This document shows, one piece after another, positions 5,223 to 11,618 of a DNA stretch of 11,618 nucleotides. The stretch's first letter is position 1, and every line of letters begins with the position of its first letter. The stretch comes from Ruminococcus sp. (GTDB lineage: Bacteria > Bacillota > Clostridia > Oscillospirales > Ruminococcaceae). The translations under genes were made by a program, and so were the position numbers. The stretch covers positions 1 through 11,618 of the forward strand of contig JAFYET010000017.1 of NCBI GenBank assembly GCA_017544125.1, in the 5' to 3' direction. The notes beneath the pieces are model-generated. The model was not told the DNA's origin. It saw only the letters and a list, made by a program, of their open reading frames with translations, and did not search any database.

Positions 5223-6890
5223 TTACGACCTGTATGTGTTAAGCAGATTCTCAGCATTTTCAAGCATAAGCTCGTCGATATTATCGCCGCCCATGATACG
5301 GGCTATTTCGAGCTTCCTGCCTTCAATATCAAGGGGCTTTACAGATGTTACCGTCCGCCCGTTCACATCATTTTTCTCGATAAGCAGGTGCTCGTTTGCC
5401 ATTATGGCTATCTGAGAAAGGTGTGTAACGCATATTACCTGCCTTATCTGCCCTATCTCTCTGAGCTTTAAGCCTATCTTCTGTGCCGCCCTGCCGCTGA
5501 CGCCCGTATCTATCTCATCGAATATGAGCGTATCTATGCTGTCATTCTGAGCTGTTACGTTTTTAAGCGCAAGCATTATCCTTGAAAGCTCACCGCCAGA
5601 TGCGATCTTGGCTATCGGCTTAGGCTCTTCACCTAAGTTTGCGGATATAAGAAATTCTATTGTATCAAGACCGTTGACCGTGAGCTTGCCCGATGTCTGC
5701 GAAACAACCAGCTTGACATTAGGCATATTCAGAAATTCAAGCTCCTTTGTGACCTGTGAAACAAACCTCTCAGCAGCTTTTTTCCTGAACTGTGACAGCT
5801 CCTTTGCCTTAATAGACACCTGCGACAGAAGCTCCTTCATCTGCTCCTCCAGCTCACTTAGATCCTGGTCGGTGGATAGCAGGTCATCAAGCTCACTTTT
5901 GCTCTCATCAAGAAGCCTGAGCACATCGTCAAGCTCGGGACCGGATTTCTTTTTTATCTTTCTTAGCTCTGCATAGCGTTCATTCAGCCTGTCATACCTT
6001 TTGGGGTCAAAGTCCAGCTTATCAGAAAGTGCGCTCAGCTCCAGTGCTATATCATCAAGTTCGATGACAGCCGAGCTTAGCCTTTCCGAAATAGGCGCAA
6101 GCTCTGAAAAGATATCGGTATACTGCGTCACAGCATCTCTTGCATCACTTACCATTACCACAGAGCCGTCAATATCATCGCTGCCTTTAAGTATGGTATG
6201 CGCTTTATATATCGCCTCGGAAAGAATAACAGCGTTCTTTGAAAGTTCAAGCTCTCTGTCTATCTCCTCGTCCTCACCGGGCTTTATATCAAGGCTGTCT
6301 ATCTCAGCAATGATATCCTGAAGCTCGTTAATCCTGAAAGCCTTGTTGTTGGCTTGCTTTTTTAGGTTATTTATCTTCCTTGCAAGCGCCTGAAGCTCGT
6401 GGAAAGACTTTCTGTAATCAGAAAGCAGCTCGCCCGCCCCCGAATAATCATCGAGGATATCAATGTGGCGCTCGCTTGTCATAAGTATCTGATTATCGTG
6501 CTGCCCGTGAACATTCACAAGCATCTGCCCAAGCTCTCTGAGAAGCGATATATTCACGGGTCTTTGGTTTATTCTCGCAGTGCTTCCCCCGTCAGAGCGT
6601 ATCTCACGAGTTATCATAAGCTCATCATCTTCATAGCTTATGCCGTTTTCTGAAAGAAACTCTGCCGCTTCCTTTGATATGTTATAAAACGCCGCAGAAA
6701 CAACTGCCTTGCCGGCACCCGACCTTACAATATCCTTGCTGACACGCTGCCCGAGAACTGCATTGATCCCGCCGATAAGTATAGACTTGCCCGCACCTGT
6801 TTCGCCTGTAAAGACATTTAGCCTGTCGCAGAATTCTATTGATGCTTTTTCTATAACGGCAAGATTTTCGATATACAGTTCCTTCAGCAT
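5223..6890 (-). CDS. recN: DNA repair protein RecN (SMC-like ATPase)
   Basis: RecN is a cytosolic, SMC-related ATPase recruited early to double-strand breaks in recombinational repair. The 555-residue length is normal. Visible elements are the N-terminal Walker A loop GETGAGKS (29-36), a long charged central region with heptad-like helices (about 150-390) forming the coiled coil, the ABC signature SGGELS (431-436), and the Walker B segment LIFDEIDTG with D458 and E459. These are followed by CVTHLSQIA, the switch-histidine region. The start codon lies within the end of argR (7-nt overlap), with GGGGA as the ribosome site. The argR-recN pairing is widely conserved in Bacillota. No LexA box is visible because the gene has no promoter region of its own here. 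Its stop lies 16 nt from the thyX -35 box, with no clear terminator between them. Confidence 0.97.
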   Translation of the reverse strand: MLKELYIENLAVIEKASIEFCDRLNVFTGETGAGKSILIGGINAVLGQRVSKDIVRSGAGKAVVSAAFYNISKEAAEFLSENGISYEDDELMITREIRSDGGSTARINQRPVNISLLRELGQMLVNVHGQHDNQILMTSERHIDILDDYSGAGELLSDYRKSFHELQALARKINNLKKQANNKAFRINELQDIIAEIDSLDIKPGEDEEIDRELELSKNAVILSEAIYKAHTILKGSDDIDGSVVMVSDARDAVTQYTDIFSELAPISERLSSAVIELDDIALELSALSDKLDFDPKRYDRLNERYAELRKIKKKSGPELDDVLRLLDESKSELDDLLSTDQDLSELEEQMKELLSQVSIKAKELSQFRKKAAERFVSQVTKELEFLNMPNVKLVVSQTSGKLTVNGLDTIEFLISANLGEEPKPIAKIASGGELSRIMLALKNVTAQNDSIDTLIFDEIDTGVSGRAAQKIGLKLREIGQIRQVICVTHLSQIAIMANEHLLIEKNDVNGRTVTSVKPLDIEGRKLEIARIMGGDNIDELMLENAENLLNTYRS

Positions 6891-7363
6891 TTATCGTTCC
6901 CCATTTTTTCCTTATAAAGTGAATTAAGCTCGTTTGTAAGTATGGCTGCATCATTTTCCGTTCTCATTAGCACGAATATGGTGTCCTCACCCGCCAGCGT
7001 TCCAACGGTGTTTGCGGGCTGCGCCATATCTATCCTTGCGCAGACAGCCTGTGCCATGCCGCTTTTGCATTTGATACATACGGTATTGAGCGCATGGTCA
7101 ATACTTACTATCGAAGATACTATCAGCTCATCAAACAGCCCGTTTGCATTGCTTATAAGCGCCTCGGGCTTTTGCGGCAGGGCGTATTTAAAGCCCGTTG
7201 CAGTCGGCAGCTTGACAAGAGAAAGCGCATTTATATCCCTCGAAACGGTCGCCTGCGTCACATTATAGCCCCGCTGTTTAAGATGAGCAAGAAGTGTTTC
7301 CTGCGTATCTATATCATTTGAAAGTATTATATCAACTATATCATTGAGCCTTTTACTTTTCAT
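6884..7363 (-). CDS. argR: Arginine repressor ArgR/AhrC
   Basis: ArgR is a hexameric, arginine-responsive transcription factor that represses arginine biosynthesis and can activate catabolism. The 159 residues split into an N-terminal winged helix with the recognition segment TQATVSRDI (36-44), including the conserved Ser41-Arg42 pair, and a C-terminal oligomerisation/arginine-binding domain ending in GTLAGEDTIFVL. The arginine-contacting acidic pair, usually Asp-Asp in E. coli-type proteins, is Glu126-Asp127 here, a mild change. The start forms TAATG with the nadK stop, and GGAGAGGG lies 9 nt upstream. There is no gap in which an ARG box could sit, so autoregulation, if any, would act at a distant operon promoter. 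Its neighbours, recN and the isoprenoid genes, are conserved companions rather than obvious targets. Confidence 0.95.
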   Translation of the reverse strand: MKSKRLNDIVDIILSNDIDTQETLLAHLKQRGYNVTQATVSRDINALSLVKLPTATGFKYALPQKPEALISNANGLFDELIVSSIVSIDHALNTVCIKCKSGMAQAVCARIDMAQPANTVGTLAGEDTIFVLMRTENDAAILTNELNSLYKEKMGNDKC

Positions 7364-8244
7364 TACAGTAAGCCCTCTCCCGTGCCTTTAAGCGGCTGCA
7401 TCAGCTTGGTGTTTACAGAATTGAAGAAGCTGCCGCCTATCAGGTCGATAAGCTCTATCGAGTATTCCGACCTTGATATGATGACCTTGTCGTTAACGCC
7501 TATCTCAAATACATTCTCACCGTCAACGCTTACCATAGCCTTGGCATCAAGGTTTGCGTGGCATTTCACCGACAAAACGCTTGAAGCCGAGAAGATGATA
7601 GACCTTGCAAACAGAGTATGAGGGCATATCTGCGTAAACTCAATACATTCAAGGTCTGGCTCGATTATAGGCCCGCCTGCTGACATTGAATATGCCGTAG
7701 CGCCCGTGGGCGTTGAAAAGATTATACCGTCAGCCCTGAGAGAAGATATCACATTACCCTCTTTTGAAACTTCAAAATCAGCTATCTTTGAGTTATGGCG
7801 CTTTGATATAACAACATCGTTGAGTGCGTGGAATGTTCCTTTGAGCCTGCCGTTTTTATATACAAGAGCCTTTAGCATCATGCGCTTGCTCTTTGGTATA
7901 TTATCGTCTTTGAGCTTTGAAAGCAGACCCAGCTCGCTTTTTTCAAGAGATGCCATAAAGCCGAGCCTGCCGCAGTTGATACCCAAAACAGGCTTTGACC
8001 ACATCGCCGCAAGACCTGCACAGCGTATGATAGTGCCGTCACCGCCGATAGCTATAACGACATCGCAATCCTTTATAAGCTCCGCCTCATCGCCGTACTC
8101 TATCTCAAAGCCCGGCGCTATAAGCTCCTTATAATCGGCATCTATGCTTATGCCTATGCCGCTGTCATGAAGCACCTTGCAGGCTTCTATCGTGTATTCT
8201 TTGCAGTTTTGTTTGTCAAAATTGGGAAATATATATGCTTTCAT
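7363..8244 (-). CDS. nadK: NAD kinase
   Basis: NadK phosphorylates NAD+ to NADP+ in the cytosol, using ATP or polyphosphate, and so sets the NADP(H) pool. The 293 residues carry the catalytic GGDGT motif (67-71), NCGRLGF (90-96), the NDV element at 142-144, and the long conserved segment STPTGATAYSMSAGGPI (177-193) that forms the NAD site. Length and motif order are normal for the bacterial enzyme. The ATG at 8244 follows CGGAG with 7-nt spacing. It is 21 nt from tlyA and overlaps argR by one base (TAATG). A position between tlyA and argR is usual in Clostridia, so the context supports the call but adds no special function. NADPH is used downstream in the MEP pathway and by ThyX. Confidence 0.97.
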   Translation of the reverse strand: MKAYIFPNFDKQNCKEYTIEACKVLHDSGIGISIDADYKELIAPGFEIEYGDEAELIKDCDVVIAIGGDGTIIRCAGLAAMWSKPVLGINCGRLGFMASLEKSELGLLSKLKDDNIPKSKRMMLKALVYKNGRLKGTFHALNDVVISKRHNSKIADFEVSKEGNVISSLRADGIIFSTPTGATAYSMSAGGPIIEPDLECIEFTQICPHTLFARSIIFSASSVLSVKCHANLDAKAMVSVDGENVFEIGVNDKVIISRSEYSIELIDLIGGSFFNSVNTKLMQPLKGTGEGLL

Positions 8245-8265
8245 ATCAATACTCCGTTTATCAGG

Positions 8266-9057
8266 TCATTTAAGCCTTGAAAAAGCCTCATCAACTACGC
8301 TTTTCATATCTGTCGGTAAAATATCGCTGCCGTTTGAACGTTCTATCAGTGCGATATACTCAATGTTCCCGTCGCCACCCTTTATCGGCGAATAGGTCAG
8401 TTTCTTTATAACAAGCCCCTCCTGCATCATATATGCCGAAAGCTCATCGAGCATTCTTATGTGGGCTTTTTTGTCCTTGACTATGCCGTTTTTGCCGATA
8501 GCCGCCTTGCCCACTTCAAACTGCGGCTTGATAAGGGCAATTATCCTGCCGTTTTCTTCAAGGCAAGGTATCAGCCTGCCGATAACGAGCCTCAGCGATA
8601 TAAACGAAAGATCGCAGGTCATCAGCGACAGCTTATTATCAAATAATTCAGGCTCAATGTATCTTGCATTTACGCCCTCGATGTTCTTTACACGTTCATC
8701 GGCAAGCAGCTTTTTATCAAGCTGACCGTGCCCTACATCGACCGCATATACATAAGCTGCCCCGTTTTGCAGCAGACAATCGGTAAAGCCGCCTGTTGAT
8801 GCGCCTATATCAGCGCACACAAGCCCTTCGGGGGTTATATCAAATGCCTTTAACGCCCCCTCGAGTTTAAGACCGCCCCTGCCTACATACCGGCAAAGCT
8901 CACCTGTTATCTCAACGCAGTTATCATCAGCCGCATCGTATGAGGGCTTGTTCACCGTCTTGCCGTTGACCGTCACAAGCCCCTGCTCTATCAGCTTTTT
9001 TGCCTGCTCACGGCTTGGGGCGAGCCCCATGTCGGCTATTAGTTTATCAAGTCGCAT
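8266..9057 (-). CDS. tlyA: TlyA family rRNA (cytidine-2'-O)-methyltransferase
   Basis: The family transfers methyl from SAM to ribose 2'-OH of cytidines in rRNA; in mycobacteria it modifies 16S and 23S rRNA and confers capreomycin sensitivity. The old 'hemolysin' name is misleading. The 263-residue protein starts with an S4 RNA-binding domain (about 1-60, with SREQAKKLIEQGLVTVNGK), followed by a FtsJ-like Rossmann methyltransferase domain. SAM motif I is DIGASTGGF (83-91). The putative catalytic tetrad K64, D149, K177 and E233 keeps a constant five-residue offset from the K69, D154, K182, E238 set described for Mycobacterium tuberculosis TlyA. The ATG at 9057 lies inside the end of dxs (11-nt overlap), 8 nt from GAGGA. 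The order dxs-tlyA is conserved across Bacillota. Confidence 0.95.
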   Translation of the reverse strand: MRLDKLIADMGLAPSREQAKKLIEQGLVTVNGKTVNKPSYDAADDNCVEITGELCRYVGRGGLKLEGALKAFDITPEGLVCADIGASTGGFTDCLLQNGAAYVYAVDVGHGQLDKKLLADERVKNIEGVNARYIEPELFDNKLSLMTCDLSFISLRLVIGRLIPCLEENGRIIALIKPQFEVGKAAIGKNGIVKDKKAHIRMLDELSAYMMQEGLVIKKLTYSPIKGGDGNIEYIALIERSNGSDILPTDMKSVVDEAFSRLK

Positions 9058-10891
9058 TTATTATATCCTCAGCTTTTTGCGCCATTTTCTCGGCAGAGAG
9101 ACCGTTCTCATCAAGCAAAACATCAACGGGTGCGTGTCTGATAAAGCCCGGCAGAGAAACGGGTGTGACGTTTTTGCAAAGCGATGAATACTTCTCGCTT
9201 ATGCTGCCCTCACAATAGGCTTCCTCAAAAAAGATGACGTTTTTATAGCCCGATATTATCCCGATTATCTCCTCTTCGATAGGATATATCCTTACGAGTT
9301 TCATAATATCGCACTTTATATCCTTATTCCCGAGTATTGCTCTGGCTCTTGCCGCATTAGTGCAAAGCCTGCCGTATGTGACTATCAGTGTATCAGCGCC
9401 GCCGCCTTCAAGATAATAGTCACTTGTAAACTCACCGAAGGTGGGCTTCTGGCTGCCTCTTGGGTATCTTACAGCAACTATGCCCTTGTCATCATTAACA
9501 GCCCTTGAAAGGCAAAGCCTTAGCTCATCATAACAAGACGGCGAATAGATAGTCGTATTTGGTATAGATGTAAGAAGCCCCACATCAAATATGCCCTGAT
9601 GCGTCTCGCCGTCAGAGCCGACAATACCAGCCCTGTCAATGCCGAACACCGCATGATAGTCGGTTATAGCCAGGTCATGCACTATCTGATCGTATGCACG
9701 CTGCAAAAATGTGGAATACACCGCAAACACGGGCGTTATTCCCATAGCCGCAAGCCCGCCGCTGAATGTAACTGCGTGCTGCTCGGCTATGCCCACATCA
9801 TAAAACCTGTCAGGGAAAGCCTTTGCGAAGGTATGAAGCCCTGTTGCGTATTTCATGGCAGCCGTTATGGCAAATATGCGCTTGTTCTTCCTTGCAAGCT
9901 CGGTAAGCTCAATGCCAAACACCGACGAATAGCTGTCAGATGTAACAACATCGGGGTTGCCTGTTTTTATCTCAAACGCACCTACGCCGTGAAACTCACC
10001 CGGGTTCTTTTCAGCAGGCGGGTAGCCCTTGCCTTTTACTGTGTTTACATGGACAAACACAGGGCAGTTCATGGCCTTTGCCGCCTTTAGCCCCTTTTCA
10101 AGCTCATCAAGATTATGCCCGTCAAGAGGTCCTACAAACTCAAATCCAAAGTCCTCAAACATCGTGCTGTGAAGCAGTATATTCTTGAATGCGTTCTTTG
10201 ATGAGCGTATAGTCTTTTTGATAGGTCTGCCCACAACAGGCGTTTTATCAAGCGCACGCTCTACGACCGATTTGGTCTTGTGGTATGAATCCTTTGTTCT
10301 GAGCTGTGAGAGGTATTTTGCCACAGCCCCCACGTTCTTTGAGATAGACATTTCATTGCAGTTGAGTATAACTATAATGTTAGTCTCGCTCTTTCCTGCG
10401 TTATTTAGCCCCTCAAAGAAAAGCCCGCCGGTAGCAGCACCGTCGCCAACAACAGCGATAGCATGGTGCTTGTCCCCTGCCGCTTTCATAGCGCAGGCAA
10501 TGCCCAAAGCCGCAGATACAGCCGTTGAGCTGTGACCGCTTATAAACGCATCATGCACCGATTCATCGGGTCTGCAAAAGCCGCTGAGCCCGTTATCCTG
10601 CCTGAGAGTGTCAAACCTGTCAAGCCTGCCTGTAAGTATCTTGTGTGTATATGCCTGATGCCCGACATCCCAAACTATCTTGTCTTTTGGTGAGTCGAAC
10701 ACTCTGTGTATCGCCATAGTAAGCTCAACTGTGCCGAGATTTGATGCGAGATGACCGCCCGTCTTTGAAACGGTATCGATCAGTATCTCCCTTATCTCGC
10801 CGCAAAGCTCACCGGCTGCCTTGGTATCTATCTTTTTAAGATCCCTTGGCAGCTCCATTGAGCTGAGCTTATATTTATCAAACGCAGACAC
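9047..10891 (-). CDS. dxs: 1-deoxy-D-xylulose-5-phosphate synthase
   Basis: Dxs condenses pyruvate and glyceraldehyde-3-phosphate with thiamine diphosphate, the first step of the MEP isoprenoid pathway, in the cytosol. At 614 residues it is a normal length. It shows SKTGGHLASNLGTVEL (42-57), WDVGHQAY (74-81), the ThDP/metal motif starting at GDG (149-151), FHGVG (300-304), IAEQHAV with E370, and DRAGIVGSDGETHQG (419-433). One departure is notable: the usual LNDNEMSIS reads LNCNEMSIS, so the middle Asp is Cys178, while the metal-binding Asn179 and Met181 positions are kept. The start is a GTG at 10891 with AAAGG about 11 nt upstream; the next ATG (10858, residue 12) has no ribosome site. It lies 18 nt after ispA, which uses its pathway's products. 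Confidence 0.96.
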   Translation of the reverse strand: MSAFDKYKLSSMELPRDLKKIDTKAAGELCGEIREILIDTVSKTGGHLASNLGTVELTMAIHRVFDSPKDKIVWDVGHQAYTHKILTGRLDRFDTLRQDNGLSGFCRPDESVHDAFISGHSSTAVSAALGIACAMKAAGDKHHAIAVVGDGAATGGLFFEGLNNAGKSETNIIVILNCNEMSISKNVGAVAKYLSQLRTKDSYHKTKSVVERALDKTPVVGRPIKKTIRSSKNAFKNILLHSTMFEDFGFEFVGPLDGHNLDELEKGLKAAKAMNCPVFVHVNTVKGKGYPPAEKNPGEFHGVGAFEIKTGNPDVVTSDSYSSVFGIELTELARKNKRIFAITAAMKYATGLHTFAKAFPDRFYDVGIAEQHAVTFSGGLAAMGITPVFAVYSTFLQRAYDQIVHDLAITDYHAVFGIDRAGIVGSDGETHQGIFDVGLLTSIPNTTIYSPSCYDELRLCLSRAVNDDKGIVAVRYPRGSQKPTFGEFTSDYYLEGGGADTLIVTYGRLCTNAARARAILGNKDIKCDIMKLVRIYPIEEEIIGIISGYKNVIFFEEAYCEGSISEKYSSLCKNVTPVSLPGFIRHAPVDVLLDENGLSAEKMAQKAEDIINAT

Positions 10892-10909
10892 CTGATCATC
10901 TGCCTTTCG

Positions 10910-11618
10910 TCAGTTATTTCTTGTCAAAAGCTCTGTGGTAAGCTCCTTCAAAAAGCCGTTATCCTCAAACCCATCAAGGAACGAGAGCGCTTCTTCGGTA
11001 AGCTCTCTTGCCTTATCCTTTGCTTTTTCAAGCCCCAGCAGTGATACATATGTTGACTTGCCCTGCTCTTCGTCACTGCCTATGGGCTTGCCAAGCTCTT
11101 CAAAGCTGCCTGTAACATCAAGAATATCATCAACTATCTGGAATGCCTTGCCGAGCCTCTCGGCATAGCCGCTTGCCGCAGCGGACTTTTCGATATCACC
11201 TTCGCCGCAGCCACCGAGCCTGCACCCCATAAGACAGGCAGCCTTTATAAGCGCACCCGTCTTTCTTTCCTGAAGTGTATCAAGGGTTTCAAGCGAAATA
11301 GCCCTGCCCTCGCTCTCAAGGTCTATGACCTGCCCGCCTATCATACCGTAAACGCCTATATGCGATGAAAGTATAGATATGAGCTTTATGCCAGTTTGTG
11401 CCGAAATATTGCCGCACTCGGCCTCTGTGGCTATCAGCTGAAACGCCCCCGTGTTGAGTGCATCGCCTGCAAGCAGTGCTATATCCTCACCGAACTTCTT
11501 GTGGCAGGATTCACGCCCACGCCTGTAATCATCATCGTCCATACAAGGCAGGTCATCGTGGATAAGCGAATATGTGTGTACAAGCTCGATAGCGCAGGCA
11601 CTGCGAAGTGCTTTTTTG
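10910..11618 (-). CDS. ispA: Farnesyl/geranyl diphosphate synthase, C-terminal part (5' end beyond right edge)
   Basis: This trans-isoprenyl diphosphate synthase condenses DMAPP/IPP and allylic diphosphates to make C15 (possibly C20) diphosphate for quinones, undecaprenyl carriers and similar products. The reading frame is open to the right edge, giving 235 residues; against about 290-300 for the family, roughly the first 60 are missing. The first aspartate-rich motif is DDLPCMDDD at fragment residues 21-29, with the two-residue PC insertion and a Tyr five residues upstream (HTYSLIHDD), the pattern of bacterial FPP synthases. The second is DDILD (163-167). GDALNTGAFQL, KTGALI and GKPIGSDEEQGKSTY are also family segments. 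An internal ATG within the first motif is not a start. The stop lies 18 nt from dxs, the usual ispA-dxs arrangement. Product chain length remains uncertain. Confidence 0.94.
   Translation of the reverse strand, partial: KKALRSACAIELVHTYSLIHDDLPCMDDDDYRRGRESCHKKFGEDIALLAGDALNTGAFQLIATEAECGNISAQTGIKLISILSSHIGVYGMIGGQVIDLESEGRAISLETLDTLQERKTGALIKAACLMGCRLGGCGEGDIEKSAAASGYAERLGKAFQIVDDILDVTGSFEELGKPIGSDEEQGKSTYVSLLGLEKAKDKARELTEEALSFLDGFEDNGFLKELTTELLTRNN

Noticed and set aside
5608..6321. Two plus-strand open frames of 122 and 106 codons
   Set aside because: They are antisense to the coiled-coil part of recN and Ser-rich for the same reason as above.
9599..10090. Plus-strand open frame of 163 codons
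   Set aside because: It lies wholly antisense to dxs, whose motifs are intact, and its sequence resembles no family I know.
10910..11542. Complete short prenyl synthase starting at the ATG at 11542
   Set aside because: The frame continues upstream to the right edge with conserved family sequence, and that ATG falls inside the first aspartate-rich motif.
1..11618. Defence system, prophage, insertion sequence, CRISPR array or tRNA
   Set aside because: All sequence is accounted for by conserved housekeeping genes; no repeats, transposase motifs, integrase or cloverleaf were seen on either strand.

Overview
The window is a dense, single-strand stretch of a bacterial chromosome. All twelve identifiable genes lie on the minus strand. 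Only about 200 of 11,618 bases are non-coding, and most junctions overlap or nearly touch. I see no mobile element, CRISPR array, RNA gene or phage gene. The gene content and order (ispA, dxs, tlyA, nadK, argR, recN) match the conserved Clostridia/Bacillota arrangement. Together with ThyX in place of ThyA, a clostridial-type thymidylate kinase, purine-rich Shine-Dalgarno sites (AGAAAGGA, GGGAGA), a consensus sigma-A promoter and frequent ATA codons, this suggests an anaerobic Bacillota, most likely a Ruminococcus-like member of the Oscillospirales. The species-level assignment is an inference.

Right-hand unit (11618 down to 5223, in transcription order): ispA (prenyl diphosphate synthase, 5' end off the window), dxs (first enzyme of the MEP isoprenoid pathway), tlyA (S4-domain rRNA 2'-O-methyltransferase), nadK (NAD kinase), argR (arginine repressor) and recN (SMC-like repair ATPase). 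Gaps are 18 and 21 nt, or the genes overlap (11, 1 and 7 nt). They are probably co-transcribed from a promoter beyond the right edge. IspA and Dxs form an isoprenoid pair; the rest are long-standing neighbours with unrelated jobs.

Left-hand unit (5206 down to 1): an 80-nt gap holds a near-perfect extended -10 promoter for thyX. It is followed by a divergent tmk, a DJ-1/PfpI family gene, 5-formyltetrahydrofolate cyclo-ligase, mltG (endolytic murein transglycosylase with a long acidic cytoplasmic tail), a flavodoxin-fold protein with a clustered-cysteine motif, and the start of a peptidase U32 family gene cut by the left edge. ThyX, Tmk and the cyclo-ligase form a thymidylate/folate module. The mltG...U32 end recalls the yrrL-yrrM-yrrN-yrrO cluster of Bacillus subtilis, with a flavoprotein where the methyltransferase gene usually sits. 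A 13-bp hairpin lies between mltG and that flavoprotein gene.

I found no new multi-gene system. The most useful second looks are the ThyX Cys-rich tail, the Tmk lacking the Asp of its DRY motif, the Dxs with NCN in place of NDN, the repeated acidic tail of MltG, and the flavoprotein between mltG and the U32 gene.
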